Below are positions 16,017-25,580 of a stretch of DNA of 64,000 bases, piece by piece (position 1 is the stretch's first letter; each line of letters starts with the position of its first letter). The notes beneath the pieces were generated by a model. The model saw nothing but the letters and a program-made list of their open reading frames with translations, was not told the DNA's origin and made no database searches. A program made the translations under genes and the position numbers. Source of the DNA: Agathobaculum sp. Marseille-P7918 (lineage in GTDB: Bacteria; Bacillota; Clostridia; Oscillospirales; Butyricicoccaceae); the NCBI RefSeq assembly GCF_900625105.1, contig NZ_UYYD01000001.1, positions 124,001-188,000 on the forward strand, given 5' to 3'.

Positions 16017-17411
16017 ATGCCTGTTACCGTTTCTCAAGAACAACTGCAAAGTCAGTTCACTTATATCGACGCAGTCGCCGCGCTGATCCGCGGTAAACAG
16101 CTGCGCGCTTATACCCACACCTTTGGCTGCCAGCAGAACGAAGCGGATACCGAACGCATCCGCGGCATGCTGCATGAGATGGGATACACCATGACCGACA
16201 AGCCGGAAGACGCGGATTTTATCCTGTTCAATACCTGTGCGGTGCGTGAGCACGCGGAGGACCGTGCGTTTGGCAATATCGGCGCGCTCAGCCATTTGAA
16301 AAAACAGCGTCCCGACGTGGTGATTGCGCTGTGCGGCTGTATGGCGCAGCAGGAGAAAAACGTCGAAAAAATCAAGAAAAGTTATCCGCAGGTTAGCCTT
16401 CTGTTTGGAACGCATGCGCTGTGGCGTTTTCCGTCGCTTCTGTATCGGGCGCTGACCGAGAAAAAACGGGTGTTTGACATCGGCGGTGAGGATGATATTG
16501 CCGAAGGTCTGCCGGTGCTGCGTGCGCAGGGCCCGAAGGCGTGGCTGTCAATCATGTATGGCTGCAACAACTTCTGCACTTACTGCATTGTGCCCTATGT
16601 GCGCGGACGCGAGCGCAGCCGCCGGCCGGAGGAGATTGAAAAAGAGCTGCGTGAGCTGGTGGCAGCAGGCTATAAGGAGATTACGCTGCTGGGCCAGAAT
16701 GTCAATTCCTACGGCAAGGATCTGGGATTGGATATCGACTTTGCTGACCTGCTGCGGCGGCTCAATGCCGTGCCGGGCGACTTCTGGCTGCGGTTTATGA
16801 CCAGCCACCCGAAGGACGCGTCGCCCCGTCTGTTTGACGCGATGGCCGAGTGTGACAAGGTGGCCAAACAGCTGCATCTGCCGTTCCAGTCGGGCAGCGA
16901 CGAGATCCTGCGCCGCATGAACCGTCGGTACACAGCGGAAGAATACCGCGCGTTGATTGCGGATGCACGGGCAAAAATGCCGGATATTACGCTGTCGAGT
17001 GATATCATTGTCGGTTTCCCGGGGGAAAACGAGGAGGATTTCCAGCAAACGCTGCGTCTGGTGAAAGACGTCCGTTTTGATCTGCTGTTTACGTTCCTGT
17101 ATTCGCCCCGTACCGGGACGCCGGCAGCTTCCTACGAGGATAACGCCACTTCGCAGGAAAAGCAGGACCGCTTTGAACGGCTACTCAAAGCACAGGATGA
17201 GATCGTCGCTGAGCGGCAGGCAGCATATCAGGGGAAAACGCTTCGCCTGCTGGTAGACGGCACGGCAAAGGGGCCAGAATACCCGTTTACTGCGCGCACG
17301 GAGGGTAATCTGCTGGTATGCGTGCGCGGTGAGAATATCCAAATTGGTCAGTTCATCGAAGCAAAGATTGAAAAGACCAGCCTGCGCTGTCTGTTTGCGC
17401 AGAAATTGTAG
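16017..17411 (+). CDS. miaB: tRNA-2-methylthio-N6-dimethylallyladenosine synthase
   Basis: MiaB adds the methylthio group to i6A37 in tRNAs reading UNN codons. The 464-residue product has the MTTase N-terminal cysteines (TFGCQQNEAD, NTCAVREHAED, CGCMAQQ), the radical SAM motif CNNFCTYC near residue 183, LLGQNVNSYG, the SDIIVGFPGE box and a C-terminal TRAM-like domain. ATG 16017 has AGAGGAGG 6 bases upstream. Its substrate is made by MiaA, encoded 4 genes downstream in the same run, and UCG-reading tRNA-Ser(CGA) in this window is a plausible substrate. Confidence 0.97.
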   Translation: MPVTVSQEQLQSQFTYIDAVAALIRGKQLRAYTHTFGCQQNEADTERIRGMLHEMGYTMTDKPEDADFILFNTCAVREHAEDRAFGNIGALSHLKKQRPDVVIALCGCMAQQEKNVEKIKKSYPQVSLLFGTHALWRFPSLLYRALTEKKRVFDIGGEDDIAEGLPVLRAQGPKAWLSIMYGCNNFCTYCIVPYVRGRERSRRPEEIEKELRELVAAGYKEITLLGQNVNSYGKDLGLDIDFADLLRRLNAVPGDFWLRFMTSHPKDASPRLFDAMAECDKVAKQLHLPFQSGSDEILRRMNRRYTAEEYRALIADARAKMPDITLSSDIIVGFPGENEEDFQQTLRLVKDVRFDLLFTFLYSPRTGTPAASYEDNATSQEKQDRFERLLKAQDEIVAERQAAYQGKTLRLLVDGTAKGPEYPFTARTEGNLLVCVRGENIQIGQFIEAKIEKTSLRCLFAQKL

Positions 17412-17426
17412 AAAGAGGTAGAATCA

Positions 17427-20021
17427 ATGGCAGAACTCACGCCCATGATGAAACAGTATTTTGAAATCAAAAACAAAAACAAGGATTATATCCTGTTTTA
17501 TCGTCTGGGCGATTTCTATGAAATGTTCTATGAGGATGCCAAGCTGGCCTCCCGTGAACTCGAGCTGACGCTGACCGGCCGTGACTGCGGACAGGAAGAA
17601 CGCGCGCCCATGTGCGGCGTGCCGTATCACAGTGCGGAAGGATATATTGCAAAGCTGGTGCGCAAGGGGTATAAAATTGCCATCTGCGAACAGGTGGAAG
17701 ATCCCAAGCTGGCCAAAGGGCTGGTGAAACGAGAGATCGTCCGCCGTGTCACGCCCGGCACGGTTGTGGAAGCCTCTATGCTGGACGAGGGACGCAATAA
17801 CTTCCTCGGCTGTGTTTACGCGGAGCAGGGCGGCATCGGCGTGAGCTTTGCCGATATCACCACTGGTGAGGTCTGGGCGACCGGTTCGGATAACTGGCAG
17901 GATATTGCCAGTGAACTGGGACGGTTTGGCCCGCGCGAGGTGTTGGTCGGCGGTGTGGCCGCGTCTGCAGAAGCTTTTCTGACGTTTTTGAAAGATCGGC
18001 TGGAGGCCCTTGTCGAGCCCATGGCGGAGGAGAGCTTTGAAACGCAGCATGCCGCGGAACGGATCCGCTCGCATTTTCAGGTGGAGGATTTCGATGCTGC
18101 GGGTCTGACCGATCTGCCGCAGACGATTCAATGTCTGGGCGGATTGCTCGAATATCTGGAACAGACCCAGCAGGCAAGTCTTGCGGCGCTCAATCATTTG
18201 CAGGTCTATCATCAGGGACAGTACATGGAGCTCGATCTGATTGCACGCCGCAATCTTGAGCTGTGCGAGACCATGCGAACCAAAGAGAAAAAGGGTACGC
18301 TGCTTTGGGTGCTCGACCGCACCAAAACCGCGATGGGTTCGCGGCTGATTCGCCAGTGGCTGGAGAAGCCGCTGTATAATCCGCTGCACATTGTTCGCCG
18401 CCAGCAGGCGGTAGGGGCGTTGTGTGATGATGTGATCGCACGAACCGCGCTGTCCGACGCCATGAAAAAGGTGTTTGATATCGAGCGCTTGATCGGGCGC
18501 GTCACCTACGGCACGGCCAATGGCCGTGATCTGCACGCGCTTTCGTCGGCGATCGCCTGCCTGCCGGAAATCCGAGAGCAGGCGGCGCAGTTTTCTCAGC
18601 CCATGCTACGGGAGATCACGCAGAATATGGATTTGCTGGAAGATATCCATGCGCTGGTGGAACTGGCCATTGTGGATGAGCCGCCCATTCTGCTGCGCGA
18701 AGGCGGTTTGATTCGGACCGGCTATAACGAGGAAATTGATTATCTGCGCGATCTGGCATCCGGCGGTAAAGGCAAAATCGCCGCGATCGAGCAGACCGAG
18801 CGCGAAAAAACCGGCATTAGCAAGCTGAAAATTGGATACAACCGTGTGTTTGGATATTACATTGAAGTCAGCAAATCCAATGTGGATGCCGTGCCGGATT
18901 ACTATATCCGCAAACAGACGCTTGCCAACGGCGAGCGGTACATTACAGAAGAGCTCAAACAGCTGGAAAGCACGGTGCTTGGCGCGCAGGAGCGGCTGAC
19001 GACGCTGGAATACGAGGTGTTTGTATCGGTTCGCGATCAGATCGCGGAGCAGGTACACCGCGTGCAGAAAACTGCACAGGCGGTCGCGGCGCTCGATGTT
19101 CTGTGTGCGCTGGCAGAAGTTGCATGCGATAATAATTACACCTGCCCGGTCGTTGATTTCTCCGACAAGATTGAGATTCATGACGGCCGCCATCCGGTTG
19201 TCGAGAAAATGTTGGCGGACAGCCTGTTTATCCCGAATGATACGCTTTTGGACAGCGGCGAAAACCGTGTGGCGATCATCACGGGTCCCAATATGGCAGG
19301 TAAGTCCACTTATATGCGGCAAGTGGCACTCATCACGATCATGGCGCAGATCGGCTCGTTTGTGCCGGCGTCCTCTGCCCATATCGGCGTTGCCGACCGG
19401 GTGTTTACCCGTGTAGGTGCGTCGGATGATCTGGCAAGCGGCCAGTCCACTTTTATGGTGGAGATGAGCGAAGTTGCGGACATTCTCAAGCACGCCACCA
19501 AGTCCAGCCTGCTGATTCTGGACGAGATTGGCCGCGGCACCTCGACGTACGACGGTATGTCGATTGCCCGCGCGGTCATTGAATACGTCGCGGACAAGCG
19601 GAAGGTAGGTGCGCGCGCGCTGTTTGCCACGCATTATCACGAGCTGACCGTGTTGGAAGAAATGGTCAAGGGAGTCAAGAATTATAACATTGCGGTCAAA
19701 AAGCGCGGCGACGATATCACGTTCCTGCGCAAGATCGTACGCGGCGGCGCGGATGACAGCTACGGCATCGAGGTGGCGAAGCTCGCAGGCATTCCCAATG
19801 CGGTCATCAAGCGAGCTAAAGCTGTGCTGGCTGATTTGGAGTCAACGATGCCCAAACCAGAACTGCACGAGCTGTCTGACGCCGAGGACGAAGGCCCGCA
19901 GATCACGATGGAAACACTGGCGGACAGCGCGGTCGCGCAGCGTCTGCGTGCGCTGCAGGTGGATACCATGACGCCGATCGAAGCGCTCAACGCCCTATAT
20001 GAACTGAAAAAACTGCTCTGA
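17427..20021 (+). CDS. mutS: DNA mismatch recognition ATPase MutS
   Basis: 864 residues, normal length. The mismatch-reading Phe-x-Glu is visible in GDFYEMF near residue 30, the connector/core region contains GYNRVFGYYIEVSKS, and the ATPase domain has Walker A GPNMAGKST, the ST(F)MVEM loop, Walker B ILDEIGRGTSTYDG and the signature ATHYHEL. It lies 15 bases after miaB with a GAGGT ribosome site and is upstream of mutL with one small gene between. Confidence 0.98.
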   Translation: MAELTPMMKQYFEIKNKNKDYILFYRLGDFYEMFYEDAKLASRELELTLTGRDCGQEERAPMCGVPYHSAEGYIAKLVRKGYKIAICEQVEDPKLAKGLVKREIVRRVTPGTVVEASMLDEGRNNFLGCVYAEQGGIGVSFADITTGEVWATGSDNWQDIASELGRFGPREVLVGGVAASAEAFLTFLKDRLEALVEPMAEESFETQHAAERIRSHFQVEDFDAAGLTDLPQTIQCLGGLLEYLEQTQQASLAALNHLQVYHQGQYMELDLIARRNLELCETMRTKEKKGTLLWVLDRTKTAMGSRLIRQWLEKPLYNPLHIVRRQQAVGALCDDVIARTALSDAMKKVFDIERLIGRVTYGTANGRDLHALSSAIACLPEIREQAAQFSQPMLREITQNMDLLEDIHALVELAIVDEPPILLREGGLIRTGYNEEIDYLRDLASGGKGKIAAIEQTEREKTGISKLKIGYNRVFGYYIEVSKSNVDAVPDYYIRKQTLANGERYITEELKQLESTVLGAQERLTTLEYEVFVSVRDQIAEQVHRVQKTAQAVAALDVLCALAEVACDNNYTCPVVDFSDKIEIHDGRHPVVEKMLADSLFIPNDTLLDSGENRVAIITGPNMAGKSTYMRQVALITIMAQIGSFVPASSAHIGVADRVFTRVGASDDLASGQSTFMVEMSEVADILKHATKSSLLILDEIGRGTSTYDGMSIARAVIEYVADKRKVGARALFATHYHELTVLEEMVKGVKNYNIAVKKRGDDITFLRKIVRGGADDSYGIEVAKLAGIPNAVIKRAKAVLADLESTMPKPELHELSDAEDEGPQITMETLADSAVAQRLRALQVDTMTPIEALNALYELKKLL

Positions 20022-20043
20022 TGACGCTGGGAGGCGGATGGAT

Positions 20044-20331
20044 ATGACCGAGCGAAACTGTTTGCAATGCGGCGTGCCGCTGGAGCCAATCGTTTGCAGC
20101 ACGATCCAGCTTGGCAAAACCAGCTGGATTTTTGGCGATCTGCCGAATCTGATATCCGGTGGGCTGGATGTGATGATTATGTCCTGCCCGCAGTGCGGCC
20201 GGATCGAGCTGTTTCAGCCTACCGATGAGGACCGCCATTTGACGCAGTCCAAAGTTACTTGTCCCAAATGCGGCAAGCAGTCCGTGCTCGGTACACGGCG
20301 CTGCCCGGACTGTGGGCATACTTTTTACTGA
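20044..20331 (+). CDS. Small double zinc-ribbon protein between mutS and mutL
   Basis: A 95-residue protein with four CxxC pairs (CLQCG, CPQCG, CPKCG, CPDCG), enough for two zinc ribbons; the middle part (GLDVMIMSCPQCGRIELF) resembles short nucleic-acid-binding zinc proteins of Clostridia. ATG 20044 is preferred over 20038 because GGGAGG is then 9 bases away instead of 3. Its place between mutS and mutL may only reflect operon packing. No specific function recognised. Confidence 0.75.
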   Translation: MTERNCLQCGVPLEPIVCSTIQLGKTSWIFGDLPNLISGGLDVMIMSCPQCGRIELFQPTDEDRHLTQSKVTCPKCGKQSVLGTRRCPDCGHTFY

Positions 20332-20357
20332 GAATCCCAAGTGGAAAGGACACTGGA

Positions 20358-22310
20358 ATGGCAGTTATCCATGAATTATCTCCGCATCTGGCGGATTTGA
20401 TTGCAGCCGGCGAGGTTGTGGAGCGACCTGCTTCGGTTGCAAAAGAGCTGGTCGAAAACGCGATCGACGCGGGTTCGACCCGTATTACCGTGGAAATTGA
20501 AAACGGTGGAATCACTTATCTGCGCATTGCGGATAACGGCTGCGGCATGTCTGCGGAAGACGCGCCGGTGGCGTTTCGACGTCACGCGACCAGTAAGCTG
20601 CGCACGGAGGCGGATCTGGCGGCAATCGGAACGCTGGGCTTTCGAGGAGAAGCACTGGCGGCAATTTCTTCGGTCACCCGCATCGATCTGTTTACAAGGC
20701 AGAAAGGCGCGATCGCGGGCCTGCATCTGCACCTGGAAGCGGGGGAGATCCTGACCCAGGAGGAAGCCGGTTGCCCGGAGGGCACCACCATCGTGGTGCG
20801 GGATTTGTTTTACAACACGCCTGCGCGCATGAAGTTTTTGAAGAAAGATTTTACCGAAGCGGGTTACATTTTAGGCGTTGTGCAGCATGCAGCGCTTTCG
20901 CATCCCGAAATCGCCTTTTGCCTGATCCGTGACGGCAAGCAGGTGTTTTCCACCGATGGCAAAGGCAAACTGATGGCGCCTGTGTTTGCGGTATTCGGCA
21001 AAGAAATGACGGCCAACATGATCGAAGTGCCGCGCTCTGAGCGAAACGGCATGACGGTTTACGGATACATTGTCAAGCCGCACGCCGGGCGGCCCAACCG
21101 CTCCATGCAGCACTTTTTTGTCAACGGCCGATATGTGAAAAGCCGCCTGATGCAAGCGGCGCTGGAGGAAGCCTATCGCAACGCCATTATCACGGGGAAA
21201 TACCCGTCCGGCGCGGTATTCCTGGAAATGCCGCTTTCTGCGGTGGATGTCAATGTACATCCGGCCAAAACTGAGGTCAAATTTTCGCAGGAAAAGCCTG
21301 TGTTTGAAGCGGTATATGTTGCCTGCAAGAACGCCATCGCGGCAAACGACAATATACCGCGTTTGGCGCACCAGGAGAAGGCTTCGGCGGAGGAAAAACC
21401 GAAGGAAAGTGTTCCTGTGTATACGCAGCAGCGCTTTGCGGTGCCCAAACCGACGTCCCTCCCATCTTCCGGCAAGACGTTGGATCCGCCGGATCTGGAA
21501 GATTTTCTGGTTGCTGTGCCGCCGCGTGCCAAAAAGCCCGTACATACAGGCACCGTGCTTTCATCACCGCGCATTTTGCAGGATCGGCCAACCGAATTCG
21601 TGCAGGACCACTCGTTTGTAAGTTCGCCGCGCGCAGTTGAGGAGCCTGTGTCTGCCGTGCCTGAAAACGTTTCTGTATCGCGCAGTCCGGCAGAACCGAT
21701 CGAAGAACAGGTGTCGGAACACGAGGTACTGGAACCGATCGACAGCGGTGCGCGGGTGATCGGGGAATGCTTCCAGACCTATTTGATCGCGGAAGATCAG
21801 GACGGCCTGATCCTGATCGATAAGCATGCGGCGCATGAGCGACTGTTGTTTAACAAATTGCGCAAGGAAACCCAGATGCCGCAGCAGGAATTGCTGACGC
21901 CTGTTGTCGTGGAACTGACCGGGGAAGAGGCGGCTGCGGTGCAGGCTGGTTTGGAGGAAATCCGGCAGGCTGGTTTTGTGATTGATGCGTTCGGGGAAAA
22001 CAGCTTTGCGGTGCGCAGTGTGCCGGCCTATCTGGACAGCGCTGATGTCCCGGCCGTTATCGGAGAGCTGGCGGAAAAGCTGATGAACAGCCGCATAGCG
22101 GTGCCGGACCGGCTGGACGATCTGATCCATACGGTTGCCTGTAAGGCGGCAATCAAGGCAGGAAAATCCTCCAGTCTGACTGAATTGCAGGATCTGTGCG
22201 ACCGAGTATTGGCGGACGACGATGTGCGGTCTTGTCCGCATGGACGGCCGACCACGGTACGGCTGACCAAATACGAGCTGGATAAAATGTTTAAGCGAGT
22301 CAATCAATGA
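20358..22310 (+). CDS. mutL: DNA mismatch repair protein MutL
   Basis: 650 residues. The GHKL ATPase domain shows IAAGEVVERP, ELVENAIDAG, the DNGCGM box, RHATSK and TLGFRGEAL. A variable Pro-rich linker follows (about 345-480). The C-terminal domain has endonuclease-MutL motifs: DKHAAHE, ACKAAIKAG and SCPHGRP, so it is probably the nicking type used by bacteria without MutH. The final Glu of the DQHA(x)2E(x)4E motif is Asn here. ATG 20358 has GGAAAGGA upstream and yields the conserved start of the family. Confidence 0.97.
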   Translation: MAVIHELSPHLADLIAAGEVVERPASVAKELVENAIDAGSTRITVEIENGGITYLRIADNGCGMSAEDAPVAFRRHATSKLRTEADLAAIGTLGFRGEALAAISSVTRIDLFTRQKGAIAGLHLHLEAGEILTQEEAGCPEGTTIVVRDLFYNTPARMKFLKKDFTEAGYILGVVQHAALSHPEIAFCLIRDGKQVFSTDGKGKLMAPVFAVFGKEMTANMIEVPRSERNGMTVYGYIVKPHAGRPNRSMQHFFVNGRYVKSRLMQAALEEAYRNAIITGKYPSGAVFLEMPLSAVDVNVHPAKTEVKFSQEKPVFEAVYVACKNAIAANDNIPRLAHQEKASAEEKPKESVPVYTQQRFAVPKPTSLPSSGKTLDPPDLEDFLVAVPPRAKKPVHTGTVLSSPRILQDRPTEFVQDHSFVSSPRAVEEPVSAVPENVSVSRSPAEPIEEQVSEHEVLEPIDSGARVIGECFQTYLIAEDQDGLILIDKHAAHERLLFNKLRKETQMPQQELLTPVVVELTGEEAAAVQAGLEEIRQAGFVIDAFGENSFAVRSVPAYLDSADVPAVIGELAEKLMNSRIAVPDRLDDLIHTVACKAAIKAGKSSSLTELQDLCDRVLADDDVRSCPHGRPTTVRLTKYELDKMFKRVNQ

Positions 22311-22320
22311 GGAGAACAGA

Positions 22321-23262
22321 ATGGAAAACCGTTTGATCTGCATTTGCGGACCGACCGCCAGCGGGAAAACCGCGTTGTCGGTTGCGCTGGCCAGACAACT
22401 GCACACAGAAATCATATCGGCGGATTCGATGCAGATCTATCGCGGCATGGATATCGGTACGGCAAAGCCGACCATGGAGGAACGGCAGGGTGTGCCGCAC
22501 CATTTGTTGGATGTTTGTGAGCCGAACGAGGCTTTTTCCGTGGCCCGATATGTGGAATTGGCGGATGCCGCCGCGCAGGACATCCTTTCGCGTGGTATGA
22601 CGCCGATCGTCGTTGGCGGCACAGGGCTGTATATGGATGCGCTCATCGAATGCAGCACGTTTTCCGGCGATGAGACCGATCTGACGGTGCGGCAGAAATA
22701 TCAGCAAATCGCAGATACACAGGGCAATTTAGCGGTGCATGCGCTGCTGGCTAAGGTGGATCCGGAAAGCGCGCAGCGCCTACATCCGAACAATCTCAAA
22801 CGAGTGATTCGAGCACTCGAAGTATATGAACAGACCGGCATGACGATCGGTGAATTCAATCGCATGCACAAGCGCCCGGAACCAAAATATCAGGCGGTCA
22901 AGATCGGTGTTTGCCCTGCGGAGCGGCAGGTGCTTTATGATCGAATTGATCGGCGCGTGGATGAGATGCTTTCGGCGGGGTTACTGGAAGAAACACGGCG
23001 TTTGCTGCACCAGGGCGCTCTGTCCAGTACGGCGGCGCAGGCCATTGGCTACAAGGAGCTGCTGACCTATTTGGACGGGTCGGATTCTTTGGATTCTTGT
23101 GTGCAATTGCTCAAACAGCGCAGCCGGAATTATGCAAAAAGACAACTAACATGGTTAAAAAGGGATGACAGCATCCATTGGATTTATTATAATAGAGAAG
23201 AGGACTTCTCTTGCGTCTTACAGGATGCGACAGAATATCTGCAAAATCAAAGAGTACAATGA
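22321..23262 (+). CDS. miaA: tRNA dimethylallyltransferase MiaA
   Basis: MiaA attaches the dimethylallyl group to A37, the substrate for MiaB. The 313-residue product has P-loop GPTASGKTAL at residues 10-19, ISADSMQIYRGMDIGTAKP, the PHHLLD box, VVGGTGLY and the C-terminal tRNA-binding region with SRNYAKRQLTWLK. GAGGAG sits 8 bases before the ATG, 10 bases after mutL. Confidence 0.97.
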   Translation: MENRLICICGPTASGKTALSVALARQLHTEIISADSMQIYRGMDIGTAKPTMEERQGVPHHLLDVCEPNEAFSVARYVELADAAAQDILSRGMTPIVVGGTGLYMDALIECSTFSGDETDLTVRQKYQQIADTQGNLAVHALLAKVDPESAQRLHPNNLKRVIRALEVYEQTGMTIGEFNRMHKRPEPKYQAVKIGVCPAERQVLYDRIDRRVDEMLSAGLLEETRRLLHQGALSSTAAQAIGYKELLTYLDGSDSLDSCVQLLKQRSRNYAKRQLTWLKRDDSIHWIYYNREEDFSCVLQDATEYLQNQRVQ

Positions 23263-23295
23263 TACCATAAATTGTAAAATATTGGAGGAGTCATT

Positions 23296-23541
23296 GTGCG
23301 AAACGAAATGAATCTGCAGGATCGGATGCTGTGCGCGCTGCGCCAGCAAGGAGTTACCACCACTGTTTTTTTGACAAATGGGTTTCAGATGCGCGGGGTT
23401 ATCCGCGGGTTTGACAGCTTTGTTGTGATTCTGGACAGCGATGGCAAACAGCAAATGATATACAAACATGCCATTTCCACGTTGATCCCGCAGAATCGCA
23501 TAGATCTGCATGCGCCGCGAGAGGAGCGTGCAGCAGAATGA
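23296..23541 (+). CDS. hfq: RNA chaperone Hfq
   Basis: 81 residues with the Sm1 motif (LNLQD-type N terminus, [20 protein letters not shown]) and Sm2 ([10 protein letters not shown], the YKHA box). It forms a hexamer that binds A- and U-rich RNA. The start is GTG 23296, 5 bases after GGAGGAG; the in-frame ATG at 23308 is too far from the site. The order miaA-hfq is conserved in many bacteria. Confidence 0.97.
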   Translation: MRNEMNLQDRMLCALRQQGVTTTVFLTNGFQMRGVIRGFDSFVVILDSDGKQQMIYKHAISTLIPQNRIDLHAPREERAAE

Positions 23542-23559
23542 TTCGATACGAGGTTCTAT

Positions 23560-24840
23560 ATGCAGCAGCAAACCGAAAACAAACAACAACATAGAAGAAA
23601 CCGTATTGACGGCAGCCGCCTCATTTTTTTGCTGATTGTTGTGGTCATTGTGGTCTACATGGGACAAAAAGTGATCAGTGCATTCTCTGTTACCACAGAA
23701 ACCGTTCCTGCGGTACAGGTATCTGTCAACGACAGCATCGAAGCGGAAGGTTGGTTTTTCCGTGACGAAGTTCCGATCAGCGGCAGCACGGGAGGATCGG
23801 TCAAACATATCGTATATAGCGGTGAACGGGTACAGCAGAATGCGCCGCTTGCCATTGTGTATTCGGATGCGGATGCGCTTGCTTTGAGTCAGCAGCTGGA
23901 TCCGCTGGAAAACCGGATTTCGCTGCTGAACACAGCTCTGCAATCCGCGACGGACGGCTCGGATGCGGCAAAACTCGATCAAATGATTATCTTGTCGCTG
24001 CAGCAGATGGCCGATCAGGCGAAAACCGGCTCGGGCAGTGCACTGTCGTCCTCTGCGGATTCGCTGCGTACCCTTTCTCTCCGACGGGAATCGGATAGCG
24101 TGGACACGGCGGCAATCACCGAAGAGCGCAATACCTTGGAAGCAGAACGAGATAGCCTGAATGCGCAGCTGTCCGGTCACACGACACAGTTGACTGCGCC
24201 GGCCGCCGGCTATTTTTCCGAAGTGGTGGACGGTTATGAAGATATCCTTACATTGGATGCGCTGGATGACCTAACAGTCGATCGTTTTCGGGAGCTGACA
24301 CAGACCCAGCCGGCTGCCAGCACAGACAGCTGGGGCAAGATCATTCAAGGGTATACCTGGTATTTGGTTGCAGAAATTTCGCAGGAGGACGCTTCCCGGC
24401 TTTCGGTGGGGAAGAGTCTTCGTGTGAATTTTACGCAGGCATCTTTGGAGGCGCCGGTTACCGTCTACTCCATTGTGAAGGATCGCAACAGCGACTCTGC
24501 GTTGGTCATTTTGGCGGGCACGGAATTCAACAGCGAGATGGTTTCTATGCGCCAGCAACCGGTCGAAATCATCATTGCAACTTACACCGGCTTGCGCGTG
24601 CCGAAGGAAGCGGTCAGCGTGCAGGAAGTCACGGAAAGCGATGGTACGGTAACACAGGAGACCGGCGTATACATTCTCAGCGGTTCGTTCTCCAAGTTTA
24701 AGATTATCAATAAACTGTACGAGGCAGATGACTATTATGTAGTGGAGCAAAGTGCAACGAATTCGGACATGCTGGTGGAGCAGGACCAAATTATCGTGCG
24801 AGGAAAAAATTTGCAAAACAATATGGTGGTGAAGACATGA
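23560..24840 (+). CDS. HlyD-like membrane-anchored adaptor in the division cluster
   Basis: A 426-residue single-pass protein: short basic N terminus, membrane helix at about 20-38, then an extracellular part with a barrel-sandwich (lipoyl-like) fold. The two half motifs flank a helical hairpin: EAEGWFFRDEVPISG / GSVKHIVYSGERVQQNAPL before it and LTAPAAGYFSE after it, with coiled segments between about 110 and 215. It resembles HlyD-family periplasmic adaptors, but no exporter is encoded nearby. It sits between hfq and yggS-sepF-divIVA. The ATG has GAGG 7 bases upstream and the stop overlaps the yggS start (ATGA). A role in envelope assembly near the divisome is inference. Confidence 0.72.
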   Translation: MQQQTENKQQHRRNRIDGSRLIFLLIVVVIVVYMGQKVISAFSVTTETVPAVQVSVNDSIEAEGWFFRDEVPISGSTGGSVKHIVYSGERVQQNAPLAIVYSDADALALSQQLDPLENRISLLNTALQSATDGSDAAKLDQMIILSLQQMADQAKTGSGSALSSSADSLRTLSLRRESDSVDTAAITEERNTLEAERDSLNAQLSGHTTQLTAPAAGYFSEVVDGYEDILTLDALDDLTVDRFRELTQTQPAASTDSWGKIIQGYTWYLVAEISQEDASRLSVGKSLRVNFTQASLEAPVTVYSIVKDRNSDSALVILAGTEFNSEMVSMRQQPVEIIIATYTGLRVPKEAVSVQEVTESDGTVTQETGVYILSGSFSKFKIINKLYEADDYYVVEQSATNSDMLVEQDQIIVRGKNLQNNMVVKT

Positions 24841-25568
24841 CGGAGCAAGAAAACATGGAACTGACAGAGCGTATTAAGTCAGTTAAGGAGCGCGTAGCGC
24901 AGGCCGCTTTGCGCGCAGGAAAAAAGCCGGAAGATATCATTCTGGTGGCGGCGTCTAAAATGAATGATGCAGAGCGGGTTCGCGCTGCAATTTCTGCCGG
25001 AATCAAGGTTTGCGGAGAAAACCGGGTGCAGGAGCTGCTGGAGAAATATGAGCAGCACGCATATGACGGTGCGGATCTGCAATTTATTGGTACGCTTCAG
25101 ACCAACAAGGTGAAATACCTGATCGGAAAGGTATCGCTCATCCAGTCGGTCGGTTCGGTCCATTTGGGCGAGGCCATCGCGAAGGAAGCGGCAAAACACA
25201 ATGTCCGTCAGGATATCCTTCTGGAAGTCAATATCGGCAGAGAAACCGCTAAAAGCGGCTTGCTGATCGAGGAATTGGACGAAGCGATTGCACGGTTGAG
25301 CGAGAAACCGTCGCTTCATATTCGCGGCTTGATGGCAATTCCACCCATTGCGGATGAAATATCGAAAAATTCAAGCTACTTTACTGAAATGCATCAAGTA
25401 TTTGTTGACATTTTGACGAAAAAATACGATAATGTAAATATGGATTATTTGTCTATGGGAATGACGAATGATTTCGAAACGGCGATTGAGTGCGGTGCGA
25501 ATATGGTTCGCATCGGCACGGCGATTTTTGGTGCGCGTCCGTATCAGATCGTTTCGCCTAAAACATAA
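24837..25568 (+). CDS. YggS/PROSC-family PLP homeostasis protein
   Basis: 243 residues, single-domain PLP-binding TIM barrel. The PLP lysine lies in VAASKM near residue 41, followed by [28 protein letters not shown]...IRGLMAIPP and the phosphate-binding [15 protein letters not shown]. Family members buffer free PLP and have no known enzymatic activity. Start overlaps the upstream stop by 4 bases (ATGA), indicating coupling. Gene order yggS-sepF-yggT-divIVA is conserved in Gram-positives. Confidence 0.95.
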   Translation: MTEQENMELTERIKSVKERVAQAALRAGKKPEDIILVAASKMNDAERVRAAISAGIKVCGENRVQELLEKYEQHAYDGADLQFIGTLQTNKVKYLIGKVSLIQSVGSVHLGEAIAKEAAKHNVRQDILLEVNIGRETAKSGLLIEELDEAIARLSEKPSLHIRGLMAIPPIADEISKNSSYFTEMHQVFVDILTKKYDNVNMDYLSMGMTNDFETAIECGANMVRIGTAIFGARPYQIVSPKT

Positions 25569-25580
25569 GGAGGAACTTTC

